Origin: Paracoccus alkenifer
GTDB taxonomy: Bacteria > Pseudomonadota > Alphaproteobacteria > Rhodobacterales > Rhodobacteraceae
Direction: 5' to 3'
NCBI RefSeq assembly: GCF_900108405.1
Contig: NZ_FNXG01000008.1
Location: forward strand, 1 to 50,773
DNA length: 50,773 bases
Part shown: positions 26,225-34,258 of the stretch, piece by piece
Position numbering within the stretch: position 1 is the first letter of the stretch
Layout of the letters: every line of letters begins with the position of its first letter
Made by a program: the position numbers and the translations under genes
The notes under the pieces: model-generated
Seen by the model: the letters and a program-made list of their open reading frames with translations, nothing else
Databases searched by the model: none
What the model was told of the DNA's origin: nothing

Positions 26225-26250
26225 AAAAGCCCGCCTCTCGGCGGGCTTTT
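26225..26250. terminator. bidirectional intrinsic terminator
   Basis: A perfect 11-bp stem AAAAGCCCGCC / GGCGGGCTTTT with a TCTC loop, with A-tract on the left and T-tract on the right. It sits exactly between the convergent ligase (stop 26203) and dienoyl-CoA reductase (stop 26265) genes. This is the best terminator in the window. Confidence 0.93.
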
Positions 26251-26264
26251 CTTGTGAAGGGCAA

Positions 26265-27173
26265 TCAGGCTTTGCGCCCCTGCTTTTCCTTTTCGGCCGA
26301 GGCCCGCAGCGCCTCGCGCGCCGCTGCCCAGTCCTCGGCGCTCATGTCCGACAGATCGGCAAAGGTCGAGGGTGCGGCCAGATGATGTCCGCCATCCACT
26401 GCGACCGTGGCGCCGTTGATATAGGTGCAGGCGTCAGACATCAGGAAGGCGGTCAGGTTGCGCAGCTCGTGCATCTGCCCGAAGCGGCGCAGCGGCACTT
26501 TTTCCTTTTGCGTAGCGCCCACGGACGAGCCCGGGATCGGGTTCAGCTTTTCCCAGGCGTTCGGGGTGGGGAACGGCCCCGGCGCAATCGCATTCAGGCG
26601 GATATTCTTGGGCCCCCATTCGACCGCCAGCGACATCGTCATCGCCTGAATCGCCGCCTTGGACATGGCCGAGGGGGTGACGAAGGCCGATCCGGTCCAC
26701 ACCCAGGTCACCAGATTCGACAGCACCGTGCCCGGCAGCCCATCGGCGATCCAGCGCTTGCCGCAGGAAAGCGTGGCGTAGAACGAGCCGTCCATTACCG
26801 TCTGGGAGATCGCCTGATAGCCGCGCGGGCTGAGCGTCTCAGTCGGGGCGATGAAGTTCGCGGCCGCGTTGTTGACCAGCCCGGTCAGCGGGCCGCTGTC
26901 CCAGATCTTCGCCACGGTCGCATCGACGCTTTCCGGGTCGCGGACATTAGTGATCAGATAGTCAGCCGCGCCGCCCCCGGCCGCGATGGTCTTGCAGGCC
27001 TCGGCCAGAACGTCCTCGCGGCGACCACAGATGAACACATGCGCGCCAAGCGCGGAAAAGCCGCGCGACATTTCCAGCCCCAGCCCGGTGCCGCCGCCGG
27101 TGACCAGGATGCGCTTGCCGGCCAGCAGGTCGGGCTTGTAGGGGCTTTGGTCGCGGATCTCAGAACTTGACAT
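26265..27173 (-). CDS. 2,4-dienoyl-CoA reductase-like SDR (DECR type)
   Basis: A 302-residue SDR with TGGGTGLGLEMSRGF, the cofactor segment CGRRED and VNNAAANFIAPTETLSP. NNAAxNF is the hallmark of mitochondrial/peroxisomal-type 2,4-dienoyl-CoA reductases. As in that family the usual YxxxK Tyr is missing: the segment reads FVTPSAMSKAA, with Ser at the Tyr position and Lys retained. It should reduce a 2,4-dienoyl-CoA with NADPH. AAAGGAG precedes the start, which overlaps the end of the BKACE gene by 14 bases, so the two are translationally coupled. Confidence 0.85.
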   Translation of the reverse strand: MSSSEIRDQSPYKPDLLAGKRILVTGGGTGLGLEMSRGFSALGAHVFICGRREDVLAEACKTIAAGGGAADYLITNVRDPESVDATVAKIWDSGPLTGLVNNAAANFIAPTETLSPRGYQAISQTVMDGSFYATLSCGKRWIADGLPGTVLSNLVTWVWTGSAFVTPSAMSKAAIQAMTMSLAVEWGPKNIRLNAIAPGPFPTPNAWEKLNPIPGSSVGATQKEKVPLRRFGQMHELRNLTAFLMSDACTYINGATVAVDGGHHLAAPSTFADLSDMSAEDWAAAREALRASAEKEKQGRKA

Positions 27174-28092
27174 GGGCGGCTCCTTTCAGGCCCAACATGG
27201 TGCGGGCTTCATCGGGGGTGGCGGTTTCGATCGACAGCTCGTTCAGGATGCGGGTGATCTTTTCGACCTGCTGGGCGTTCGACTGCGCCAGCTCGCCCTT
27301 GGCGATATAGATACTGTCCTCCAGCCCGACGCGGACATGGCCGCCCAGCGTGGCGTTGGTCACCGCCATTGGCATCTGGTGACGGCCGGCGGCCAGCACG
27401 GACATCACATACTGGTCGCCGAACAGCCGGTCGGCGGTGCGGCGCATGTGCAGCAGATGTTCGGTCTCGGCGGCGATCCCGCCCAGGATGCCGAACACAC
27501 CCTGCACGAACAGCGGCCCGTCGACCAGCCCGCGGTCCAAGAAATGCGCCAGATTGTAGAGGTGCCCGACGTCGTAGCATTCATATTCAAAGCGGGTGCC
27601 CTGTTCGGACAGGGCACGGATGCCGCGCTCGATCTGGGTGAAGGTGTTCGACAGGATGAAGTCCTGCGTCATCTCCAGATAGGGACGTTCCCAGTCGTGC
27701 TGGAATTCCTTGATCTTGCTTGCTGCGCCCGAAATATTGAAGTTCAGTGAACCCATGTTCATCGAGGCAAGCTCGGGCGCAAAGGCCAGCGCTGGCGCCA
27801 GCCGATCCTCAAGCGACATGCCCAGGCCACCACCGGTGGTGATGTTGACCACGGCATCGCAGTTGTCGCGGATGCGCGGCAGGAAGCGGGCGTAGTCCTC
27901 GGGCTTTTGCGATGGCGCCCCGGTGCCTTCGACACGGGCGTGCAGATGCAGGATCGCTGCTCCCGCGCGAGCGGCGTCGATAGCCTGTGTGCCGATGGTT
28001 TCGGCACTGACCGGCAGGTGCGGGCTCATCGTGGGGGTGTGAATCGAGCCGGTGATGGCACAACTCACGATCACCTTGCTGGATGGTCGCAT
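27160..28092 (-). CDS. beta-keto acid cleavage enzyme (BKACE, DUF849)
   Basis: The protein is 310 residues. The zinc-binding pair is in ILHLHARVEGTG (His49, His51), with MNMGSLNF in the barrel and the family segment ATLGGHVRVGLEDSIYI toward the C-terminus. BKACE proteins condense a beta-keto acid with acetyl-CoA and release acetoacetate plus the shortened acyl-CoA; the family is known for diverse substrates. GGAGGAGGAAGCC precedes the ATG. It is the first gene of a unit with the dienoyl-CoA reductase and divergent from the BadH-like gene. A branched beta-keto acid from the ring or side chain would be a sensible substrate. Confidence 0.92.
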   Translation of the reverse strand: MRPSSKVIVSCAITGSIHTPTMSPHLPVSAETIGTQAIDAARAGAAILHLHARVEGTGAPSQKPEDYARFLPRIRDNCDAVVNITTGGGLGMSLEDRLAPALAFAPELASMNMGSLNFNISGAASKIKEFQHDWERPYLEMTQDFILSNTFTQIERGIRALSEQGTRFEYECYDVGHLYNLAHFLDRGLVDGPLFVQGVFGILGGIAAETEHLLHMRRTADRLFGDQYVMSVLAAGRHQMPMAVTNATLGGHVRVGLEDSIYIAKGELAQSNAQQVEKITRILNELSIETATPDEARTMLGLKGAAHVKF

Positions 28093-28244
28093 GGCTTCCT
28101 CCTCCTCGGGAACGACGGGTCGGGCGCGGATGAATCGCCATGCCCCCCGAGTCCAATTTCGTTTGCTTCATTATGGTATTTAAGTAGACTATATGTGTAA
28201 AGTGCCGTGCTGCGTGGTAGTGGAAAATCCTGTTGCCAAAGATC

Positions 28245-28258
28245 GTATGCTAGCATAT
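28245..28258. promoter_or_regulatory. shared palindrome between BKACE and badH-like genes
   Basis: GTATGCTAGCATAT contains the perfect 12-base palindrome TATGCTAGCATA (28246-28257) and matches ATATGC-NN-GCATAT with one mismatch. It lies in the 247-bp divergent gap, 82 bases before the BadH-like start. The rest of the gap is AT-rich near 28165-28200 and shows no gene. Confidence 0.65.
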
Positions 28259-28339
28259 CGTATCTGAATAAATTTGATGCGGCCGGGGCGAGGCCCCCGT
28301 CGGATTCATAACCGGGCCCTGCCATCGGAGGAGAAATCT

Positions 28340-29101
28340 ATGTCCAGCGCCAACAGAACCGCCATTGTCACCGGCGGCGGGCAGGGAATTGGGCGAGCCA
28401 TCACCCTGCGCCTTGCCAAGGAAGGCTACAACGTCGCCATCTTCGACCTGAAGCCCGAACTGGCCGAGGACACTGCTACCGAGGCTCGCGCCAGCGGCGT
28501 GACGGTCAAGGTCTATGGGTTGGACGTGGCGGACGAGGCCGCGGTGAACGCGGCGGTTGCCGATGTCGAAGCAAATGTCGGCCCGATCTGGGTGCTGGTG
28601 AACAACGCCGGGTGGGACAAGCCAGCGATGTTTTTGCAGACCGAAAGCGATCTGTGGGACAAGATCATCGCCATCAACCTGCGCGGTCCGCTGAACACCC
28701 ACAAAGCCGTCTGCCCTCATATGGTGGCGCGCAAGGGTGGCCGGGTCATCAATATTGCGTCGGACGCCGCTAGGGTCGGCACCTCGACCGAGGCAGTGTA
28801 TTCTGCCTGCAAGGGCGGGGTGATCGCCTTTACCAAGTCCATGGCACGAGAATTGGCGCGCAGCAACGTGCTGCTGAACGCGGTCTGCCCGGGTCCGACC
28901 AACACGCCGATGATGGCGTCGGTGCTGGGCACCGGCGACGATGCGGTGAAATGGAAGGACGCAATGGTCCGCGGCATCCCGCTGCGCCGGATGGGCGAGC
29001 CCGAGGATTACGCCGGTATCGTGGCCTTCCTCGCGTCGGATGATGCCGGGTTCATCACCGGTCAGACCATCTCGGTCTCGGGCGGGATGAACATGATTTG
29101 A
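28340..29101 (+). CDS. badH: 2-hydroxycyclohexanecarboxyl-CoA dehydrogenase-like SDR (BadH-like)
   Basis: A 253-residue SDR with TGGGQGIGRAI, NNAGWDKP, the catalytic segment VINIASDAARVGTSTEAVY with ACKGG (Ser-Tyr-Lys), NAVCPGPTNTPM and FITGQTISVSGGMNM. The strings NNAGWD, NIASDAARVG and CPGPT are those I recall for BadH of Rhodopseudomonas palustris, which oxidises 2-hydroxycyclohexanecarboxyl-CoA to the 2-oxo compound. CGGAGGAGAAATCT precedes ATG 28340. It is followed immediately by a thioesterase. With the BadI-like protein at 49259 it forms the ring-opening pair, although the genes are 20 kb apart. Confidence 0.83.
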   Translation: MSSANRTAIVTGGGQGIGRAITLRLAKEGYNVAIFDLKPELAEDTATEARASGVTVKVYGLDVADEAAVNAAVADVEANVGPIWVLVNNAGWDKPAMFLQTESDLWDKIIAINLRGPLNTHKAVCPHMVARKGGRVINIASDAARVGTSTEAVYSACKGGVIAFTKSMARELARSNVLLNAVCPGPTNTPMMASVLGTGDDAVKWKDAMVRGIPLRRMGEPEDYAGIVAFLASDDAGFITGQTISVSGGMNMI

Positions 29102-29112
29102 CCGGGCGACGA

Positions 29113-29565
29113 ATGCCCGGCGCCCCGATTCAGGCCGGCGAAGCCGAGGCGGACAACCCGCCGCCCGGCTTCGTGCCGTTGTCCGAGAGTTCCCAGTCGG
29201 AGCTGCTGAGCGGCCCTTATTATGTGCGGATAGACAAGGAGGCGCCGGCAATCGGCTTTCGGGTCCAGCGTCGCCACCTCAACCGCGCCGGCATGTGCCA
29301 CGGCGGGGTTCTGGCGACGTTGGCCGACATGAACATCACCCCGATCAGCCGTAGCGAGGATCTGGGCGAGGTCAATCCGACAATCTCGATGACGTTGGAT
29401 TACTTTGCGCCCGTTGTGCTGGGCCAGTGGGTCGAGGCGCAGCCTCAGATCCTGCGCCGCACCCGCAACATCCTGTTCAGCCGCTGTGTGCTGACCGCGG
29501 ACGGCGTGCCTTCGGTGAACGCCAGCGTGGTCTACAAGATCGGCCGGAAGCGCGATCGAGAATAA
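29113..29565 (+). CDS. PaaI-type hot-dog acyl-CoA thioesterase
   Basis: About 150 residues from ATG 29113; a TTG at 29098 overlapping the BadH-like stop would add five residues and give translational coupling. The motif NRAGMCHGGVLATLADMN is the PaaI/YbgC-type active-site helix with its HGG turn, followed by TISMTLDYFAP. It would hydrolyse CoA thioesters that accumulate or stall, releasing CoA. It is co-transcribed with the BadH-like gene and ended by a hairpin. Confidence 0.86.
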   Translation: MPGAPIQAGEAEADNPPPGFVPLSESSQSELLSGPYYVRIDKEAPAIGFRVQRRHLNRAGMCHGGVLATLADMNITPISRSEDLGEVNPTISMTLDYFAPVVLGQWVEAQPQILRRTRNILFSRCVLTADGVPSVNASVVYKIGRKRDRE

Positions 29566-29612
29566 GACTCTTCTACCTGATCCGCCTTTGGGTTCGGGCA
29601 GGGCGCAGGTGC

Positions 29613-29643
29613 AAAAAGGCGGGCCAGGGTGCCACCCGGCCCG
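29613..29643. terminator. hairpin between convergent thioesterase and MDR genes
   Basis: CGGGCC-A-GGG / CCC-GGCCCG stem with one bulge and a TGCCA loop (29620-29643). It is preceded by AAAAA (29613-29617), which gives the T-run for the minus-strand transcript, and followed by GCGTTTGCGTTTT on the plus strand. It serves both genes. Confidence 0.7.
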
Positions 29644-29654
29644 GCGTTTGCGTT

Positions 29655-30671
29655 TTATAGCCGCACCAGCTGCTTGCCGTGATTGCGCCCGGACATCATG
29701 CGCAGGAACGCCTCGGGGGCCGATTCGATGCCATCGAGGATGTCCTCGCGGAATTGCAGATGCCCCTGGCGGTGCCATTTCAGCAGCCGGGCAAATGCCT
29801 CGTTGCGGCGGTGCCACCAGTCAAACACCACCAGTCCCTGAACCGTTGCGCGCGTCACCACAAGCCGGGCGCTGGACCGCAGGCCGATGTCTTCCGACGC
29901 GGGCTTGTCGATCACGGCAATGCGCCCGACGATGGCCACGCGCGCGAAATTTGCCAGATTGGCCAGCACCGCGTCGTGGATCGGCCCGCCGGTGTTGTCG
30001 AAAAAGAAGTCCACCCCCTCGGGGCAGGCGTCGGCGATGGCGGCGGTCAGGTCCGGGGCGGTGCGGTAGTTGACCCCCGCGTCGAAACCGATCGAGCGGC
30101 AGTAGTCCAGCTTGTCGTCGCTGCTGGCGACCGCAACCACCCGCGCGCCCATCAATTTGGCGATCTGGCCCGCGATCTGGCCGACTGCGCCCGAGGCGGC
30201 GGACACCACCACCGTGTCGCCGGGCTTCGGCCGCCCAATTTCGAACAGCCCGATATAGGCGGTCAGGCCGGGCATCCCCAGCCATGACAGCGCCGCCTGC
30301 GGCGGGGCGTCGGCCAGCACCCGGTTGGCGGCGGCGGTGCCGCCCTGATCGGGGGCGATCACCGCATATTCCTGCCAGCCGAGGTTCATCGATTCGACCA
30401 GATCACCCGCCTGCCAGCCGGGGTGGTTCGAGGCGACGACTTCGCCCACCCCACCGCCGTGCATGGTCTCGCCGGGGTGGACGCCGGCGGTGTAGTTCTT
30501 AGCCGGGCTGATCCGCCCGCGCATATAGGGGTCCATCGACAGCCAGCGGGTGCGGATCAGGATCTGCCCCGGCCCGGGTTCGGGAACCGGGTTTTCGACC
30601 AGCCGGAAATTCTCGGCCCGTGCGGCGCCTTCGGGATAGCTGTCCAGCACCCAGTTGCGATTCATGGTCAT
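29655..30671 (-). CDS. NADPH-dependent medium-chain reductase (curcumin/prostaglandin reductase-like)
   Basis: A 338-residue MDR protein without zinc ligands. It shows WLSMDPYMRGRIS (substrate side), the nucleotide segment VVSAASGAVGQIAGQIAK and YCRSIGFDAGVNYR. This group reduces alpha,beta-double bonds of enones and enoyl compounds. The start is ATG 30669-30671 with GGAAGG upstream; two further ATGs are close. It follows the crotonase gene by 26 bases. In this island it may reduce an unsaturated ring or side-chain intermediate. Confidence 0.9.
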   Translation of the reverse strand: MTMNRNWVLDSYPEGAARAENFRLVENPVPEPGPGQILIRTRWLSMDPYMRGRISPAKNYTAGVHPGETMHGGGVGEVVASNHPGWQAGDLVESMNLGWQEYAVIAPDQGGTAAANRVLADAPPQAALSWLGMPGLTAYIGLFEIGRPKPGDTVVVSAASGAVGQIAGQIAKLMGARVVAVASSDDKLDYCRSIGFDAGVNYRTAPDLTAAIADACPEGVDFFFDNTGGPIHDAVLANLANFARVAIVGRIAVIDKPASEDIGLRSSARLVVTRATVQGLVVFDWWHRRNEAFARLLKWHRQGHLQFREDILDGIESAPEAFLRMMSGRNHGKQLVRL

Positions 30672-30697
30672 GCTGACGTCCTTCCGGTTGGGAATAT

Positions 30698-31477
30698 TCA
30701 AAGAAATCCGCGCGCCCGCGCGACACGTTCAAGGTTGCCAGTGCCCTGCATCAGGATCTGGCTGCGGTTTTCCAGCTCGATTGCTGCGGCAAGGCTGCCG
30801 GCCTCGAGATTGGCCCACATGCCGCGCTTTGTCAGCCAGGTGTTCAGGCGCCCGTTCTCGGCGATGGACTCGGCAAGCTCGAACGCCGCGGGCATCAGCC
30901 CCTCGGCGGTGGTGGACTTGTAGACCAGCCCGATGCGCCCGGCCTCGGCGGCGTCGACCATGCGGCCGGTCAGCATCATCTCGAACGCCCGCGAGGTGCC
31001 GATGGCGCGGGGCAGCAGGTAGCTGACCCCGATGTCGCAACTGGTCATCCCCACCTTGATGAAGGCGGCGTTGAATTTGGCCCGGTCGGAACAGATACGC
31101 AGGTCACACCCCAGCGCCAGCCCCAGCCCCGCGCCGCAGGCGACACCGTTGACCGCGGCGATCACCGGCTGGGGCAACGCTCGCAGCCGGGTGACCAGCC
31201 CGGCGAAATGTTCCTGTCGTCCGGTCCAATAGGCGGCCGTCGCTACCGGATCGTCCTCGGTTTCGGCTGCCGCGTTCAGATCAAAGCCCGCGCAGAAGCC
31301 GCGCCCTTCGCCGGTGATGATGACGGCGCTGGCGTCAGAGCGGCCGATCCGGTCCAGCGCGGCAAAGAATGCCTCGACAGCTGCGTCGTCAAAGGCGTTC
31401 AGCCGCTCGGGGCGATTCAGCCGGATGACGGTGACGCGTGGGTTCGCTGCGTCCACAAGCACGGGGTCTTGCAGCAT
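30698..31477 (-). CDS. enoyl-CoA hydratase/isomerase (crotonase family, EchA12-like)
   Basis: A 259-residue crotonase with RLNRPERLNAFDD, oxyanion segment GFCAGFDLNA, VNGVACGAGLGLALGCD and the active-site region FIKVGMTSCDIGVSYLLPR. The last segment is like mycobacterial EchA12-type proteins and has Asp where a Glu is common, so hydratase versus isomerase activity cannot be decided. AGAGGCGAAC precedes the ATG at 31475-31477. It is divergent from the SDR at 31645 and forms a unit with the MDR reductase. Confidence 0.88.
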   Translation of the reverse strand: MLQDPVLVDAANPRVTVIRLNRPERLNAFDDAAVEAFFAALDRIGRSDASAVIITGEGRGFCAGFDLNAAAETEDDPVATAAYWTGRQEHFAGLVTRLRALPQPVIAAVNGVACGAGLGLALGCDLRICSDRAKFNAAFIKVGMTSCDIGVSYLLPRAIGTSRAFEMMLTGRMVDAAEAGRIGLVYKSTTAEGLMPAAFELAESIAENGRLNTWLTKRGMWANLEAGSLAAAIELENRSQILMQGTGNLERVARARGFL

Positions 31478-31644
31478 GTTCGCCTCTTTAGCCGGGGGTT
31501 GCGGTTCGCAATATGATAACCATGCAAACTAACATGACAAGTCCGGCCCGCCATATCGAAAGCTTGTTTACTTTATGATAGCTAAGCTTCACACTGATTC
31601 CGATATTTGGACCCGGAGGAGTAAAGGGTTCGGGAGGAGGTAGC

Positions 31645-32433
31645 GTGAAACGACTTGAGGGTCGCCGGGCTGTCATCACCGGCGCCGGCAGCGGAATCGG
31701 ACGCGCCAGCGCGCTGCGCTTTGCAGCCGAGGGAGCGTTGGTCATGGCTGTGGGCCGGCGCGAGGCCCCGTTGCAGGAAACCGCCGATCTGGTGCGCGCC
31801 TCGGGCGGCAGCTGCATCGTCCAGATCGCCGATGCCGGGGACGAGACCGCCATGCAGGGCGCTATCGATCGCTGCGTGCAGGAACTGGGCGGGCTCGAGG
31901 TGTTTTTCGCCAATGCCGGCAACACCGATTCCGTCACCCCGTTCCTGGAACAGACCGTCGCGCAGTGGGACGGGATGTTTCGTGACAACGTGATCCCGGC
32001 CTTCATCGCGTGCAAGCTGGCGGGGCGCCACATGGCTGCGCATGGCGGCGGCTCGATCATCCTGAACTCTTCCACCGGGTCGCTGCGCGCCCGCGGCGGG
32101 ACCGAGGCTTACGGCGCCGCCAAGGCCGGCGTGAACCACCTGACCATGACCGCCGCCTGCGCCTTTGCCGGCCAGAACGTGCGGGTGAATGCGATCCTGC
32201 CCGGGCTGACCGAAACCGGCCTGACCCGGACGATGTTCGACTGGGCCCGCAAGGCCGGGAAAGAGGATCGGCTGGGCAAGCTGACCCCGATGCAGCGCCC
32301 CGGCTATGTCGAGGATATGGCGGCGGTGGCGGCGTTTCTCGCCTCGGACGACTCGGCCTATATGGACGGGCAGCTGCTGCCGGTGGACGGAGGGATTTCC
32401 GCCACCCACCCGGCCGGGAAATTCGTCTATTGA
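31645..32433 (+). CDS. SDR oxidoreductase (GTG start)
   Basis: A 262-residue classical SDR with TGAGSGIGRAS, FFANAGNTD, NSSTGSLRARGGTEAYGAAK (Ser-Tyr-Lys) and PVDGGIS. The start is GTG 31645, with an ideal GGGAGGAGG site 5 bases upstream. Probably an NAD-dependent 3-hydroxyacyl-CoA dehydrogenase or alcohol dehydrogenase of the pathway. The GRR after the second strand leans toward NADP. It opens the plus-strand cluster leading to the AliA-like ligase. Confidence 0.88.
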   Translation: MKRLEGRRAVITGAGSGIGRASALRFAAEGALVMAVGRREAPLQETADLVRASGGSCIVQIADAGDETAMQGAIDRCVQELGGLEVFFANAGNTDSVTPFLEQTVAQWDGMFRDNVIPAFIACKLAGRHMAAHGGGSIILNSSTGSLRARGGTEAYGAAKAGVNHLTMTAACAFAGQNVRVNAILPGLTETGLTRTMFDWARKAGKEDRLGKLTPMQRPGYVEDMAAVAAFLASDDSAYMDGQLLPVDGGISATHPAGKFVY

Positions 32434-32562
32434 ACGTGCCCCGGCCGCACCCCCGCGGACGGGGCGCGCGGCCGGTTCCGGCGTCGATCTGCGCGGACAG
32501 CCCAAGGACGCACAGCCTTACCGGCTGTCGGGATTGCCGGGCAGTAAAGGGGGGAAATCATC

Positions 32563-34200
32563 ATGACCGACGGATTTGATCTTGCGGCCCATGCCCGCGC
32601 CATGCGCGCGGCGGGCTGGTGGCAGGACAAGACCTTCGACGACCTGCTTGAGGCGGCGATTACCGCCTCGCCGGGCAAGCGGGCCATTGTCGCCTATCGC
32701 AAGGACAAAGGCTTTGATCGCCCGGTCAAGGTGATGAGCTATGCCGAACTGGGCGCGGCGGTGGCGCAGGCCGCGGGTTCCCTGCGGGCGATGGGGGTCG
32801 GTCCGGGCGACGTCATCGGGCTGATGCTGCCGAACTGGTGGGAATTCGTCGTGACCGCCTTTGCCGCCTGCCGGATCGGGGCGGTGCCCAACCCGCTGAT
32901 GCATATCTTTCGCGAACGCGAACTGCGCTTCATGCTGGGGTTCGCCGAAACCAAGGCTATCGTTATCCCGAAAAGCTTTCGCGGCCATGACTTCCCGGCC
33001 ATGATCGACGGGCTGCGGCCGGAACTGCCGGCGCTGGACCATGTGATCGTCGTCGATGACGACGGTCCGCGGGGCTTCGACCGGCTGGTGATGAACTCGG
33101 GTGCCGCGCCGATCCCCGCCGCCGAAGGCACCCCCGCCGACCCGGGCGAGATGGCGGTGCTGATGTATACCTCGGGCACCACGGGCGAGCCCAAGGGGGT
33201 GATGCATTGCTCCAACACCCAGGTCGCCTGTGCCACCGCGCTGGGCAACCGCTTTGGCCTGACGGCCGAGGACGTGCATTTCGCGGTCACGCCCTTCGGG
33301 CATATGACCGGCTACACCGCGATGATGGTGCAGGCGATTTATTGCGGCGGCACGATGGTGCTTCAGGATGTCTGGGAACCCGAGGCCGGGGTCGCGATCA
33401 TGGCGCGCGAGGGCGCGACCCACATGGCCGCCGCGACGCCGTTCCTGTCAGACATCTGCGGCGTGATCGCTGGCGGCGGGCCAGTGCCGGGGCTGCGCAC
33501 CTTCCTGTGCGGCGGCGCCCAGATTCCCCCGGTGGTGATCGAGCGGGCGCGGGAGTTGATCGGCCTTGGCGCCTCGTCGCTGTGGGGCATGTCCGAGGGG
33601 CTGGCGGGCAGCCTGACCGAACCCGCGCGGGCGCATGAAAAATCCGCCAGCACCGACGGCCGCGCGGTCGAGGGGGTGGAACTGCTGATCGCGGACGAGA
33701 ACCTTGCGCCGCTGCCGCAGGGTGAAACCGGGCGGCTGTGGTTTCGCGGGGCGCTGCAATTTCTGGGCTATTTCAAGCGGCCGGGGCTGGACGCCCGCGG
33801 GCCGGAAGGCTGGTTCGACAGCGGCGATCTCGCCTATATGGACGCCGAGGGGTATATCCGGATCAACGGACGCTCCAAGGACATCGTGATCCGCAGCGGC
33901 GAAAACATCCCCGTGGTCGAGATCGAATCGATCCTCTACCGCCACCCCCGCGTCACCGATGCCGCCATCGTGGGCTATCCCGACAAGCGCATGGGCGAAC
34001 GCGCCTGCGCATTTGTGGCGCTTGCCGACGACCGCCCCTTTTCCATGGACGACCTGCGCGCCTGGATGGAGGAGAGCGGCGCCGCCCGCCAATACTGGCC
34101 CGAGGCGGTCGAGATCATCGCCTCCATGCCCCGCAACGCCGCCGGCAAGATCCAGAAATTCCTGCTGAAAGAACAGGCGGCGAAATACGCCGCTGACTGA
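32563..34200 (+). CDS. aliA: cyclohexanecarboxylate-CoA ligase-like AMP-forming ligase (AliA-like)
   Basis: The protein is 545 residues. It has LPNWWEFVVTAFAACRIGAVPNP, HIFRERELRFMLGFAETK, LMYTSGTTGEPKGVMHC (P-loop), WGMSEGLAGS, FDSGDLAYMDAEG and the catalytic Lys in NAAGKIQKFLLKE. The WWEF and FRERELxFMLGxAE stretches are those I recall for AliA, the cyclohexanecarboxylate-CoA ligase, and its close relatives. GGGGGGAAATCATC precedes the ATG. It is followed by the ACAD10/11-like dehydrogenase and kinase. The precise ring acid is not known. Confidence 0.82.
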   Translation: MTDGFDLAAHARAMRAAGWWQDKTFDDLLEAAITASPGKRAIVAYRKDKGFDRPVKVMSYAELGAAVAQAAGSLRAMGVGPGDVIGLMLPNWWEFVVTAFAACRIGAVPNPLMHIFRERELRFMLGFAETKAIVIPKSFRGHDFPAMIDGLRPELPALDHVIVVDDDGPRGFDRLVMNSGAAPIPAAEGTPADPGEMAVLMYTSGTTGEPKGVMHCSNTQVACATALGNRFGLTAEDVHFAVTPFGHMTGYTAMMVQAIYCGGTMVLQDVWEPEAGVAIMAREGATHMAAATPFLSDICGVIAGGGPVPGLRTFLCGGAQIPPVVIERARELIGLGASSLWGMSEGLAGSLTEPARAHEKSASTDGRAVEGVELLIADENLAPLPQGETGRLWFRGALQFLGYFKRPGLDARGPEGWFDSGDLAYMDAEGYIRINGRSKDIVIRSGENIPVVEIESILYRHPRVTDAAIVGYPDKRMGERACAFVALADDRPFSMDDLRAWMEESGAARQYWPEAVEIIASMPRNAAGKIQKFLLKEQAAKYAAD

Positions 34201-34258
34201 AGATACGCACGCGCGCGCCCGACTGGCGCGAATTGGAAACGAACCGGGAGGACCGAAC

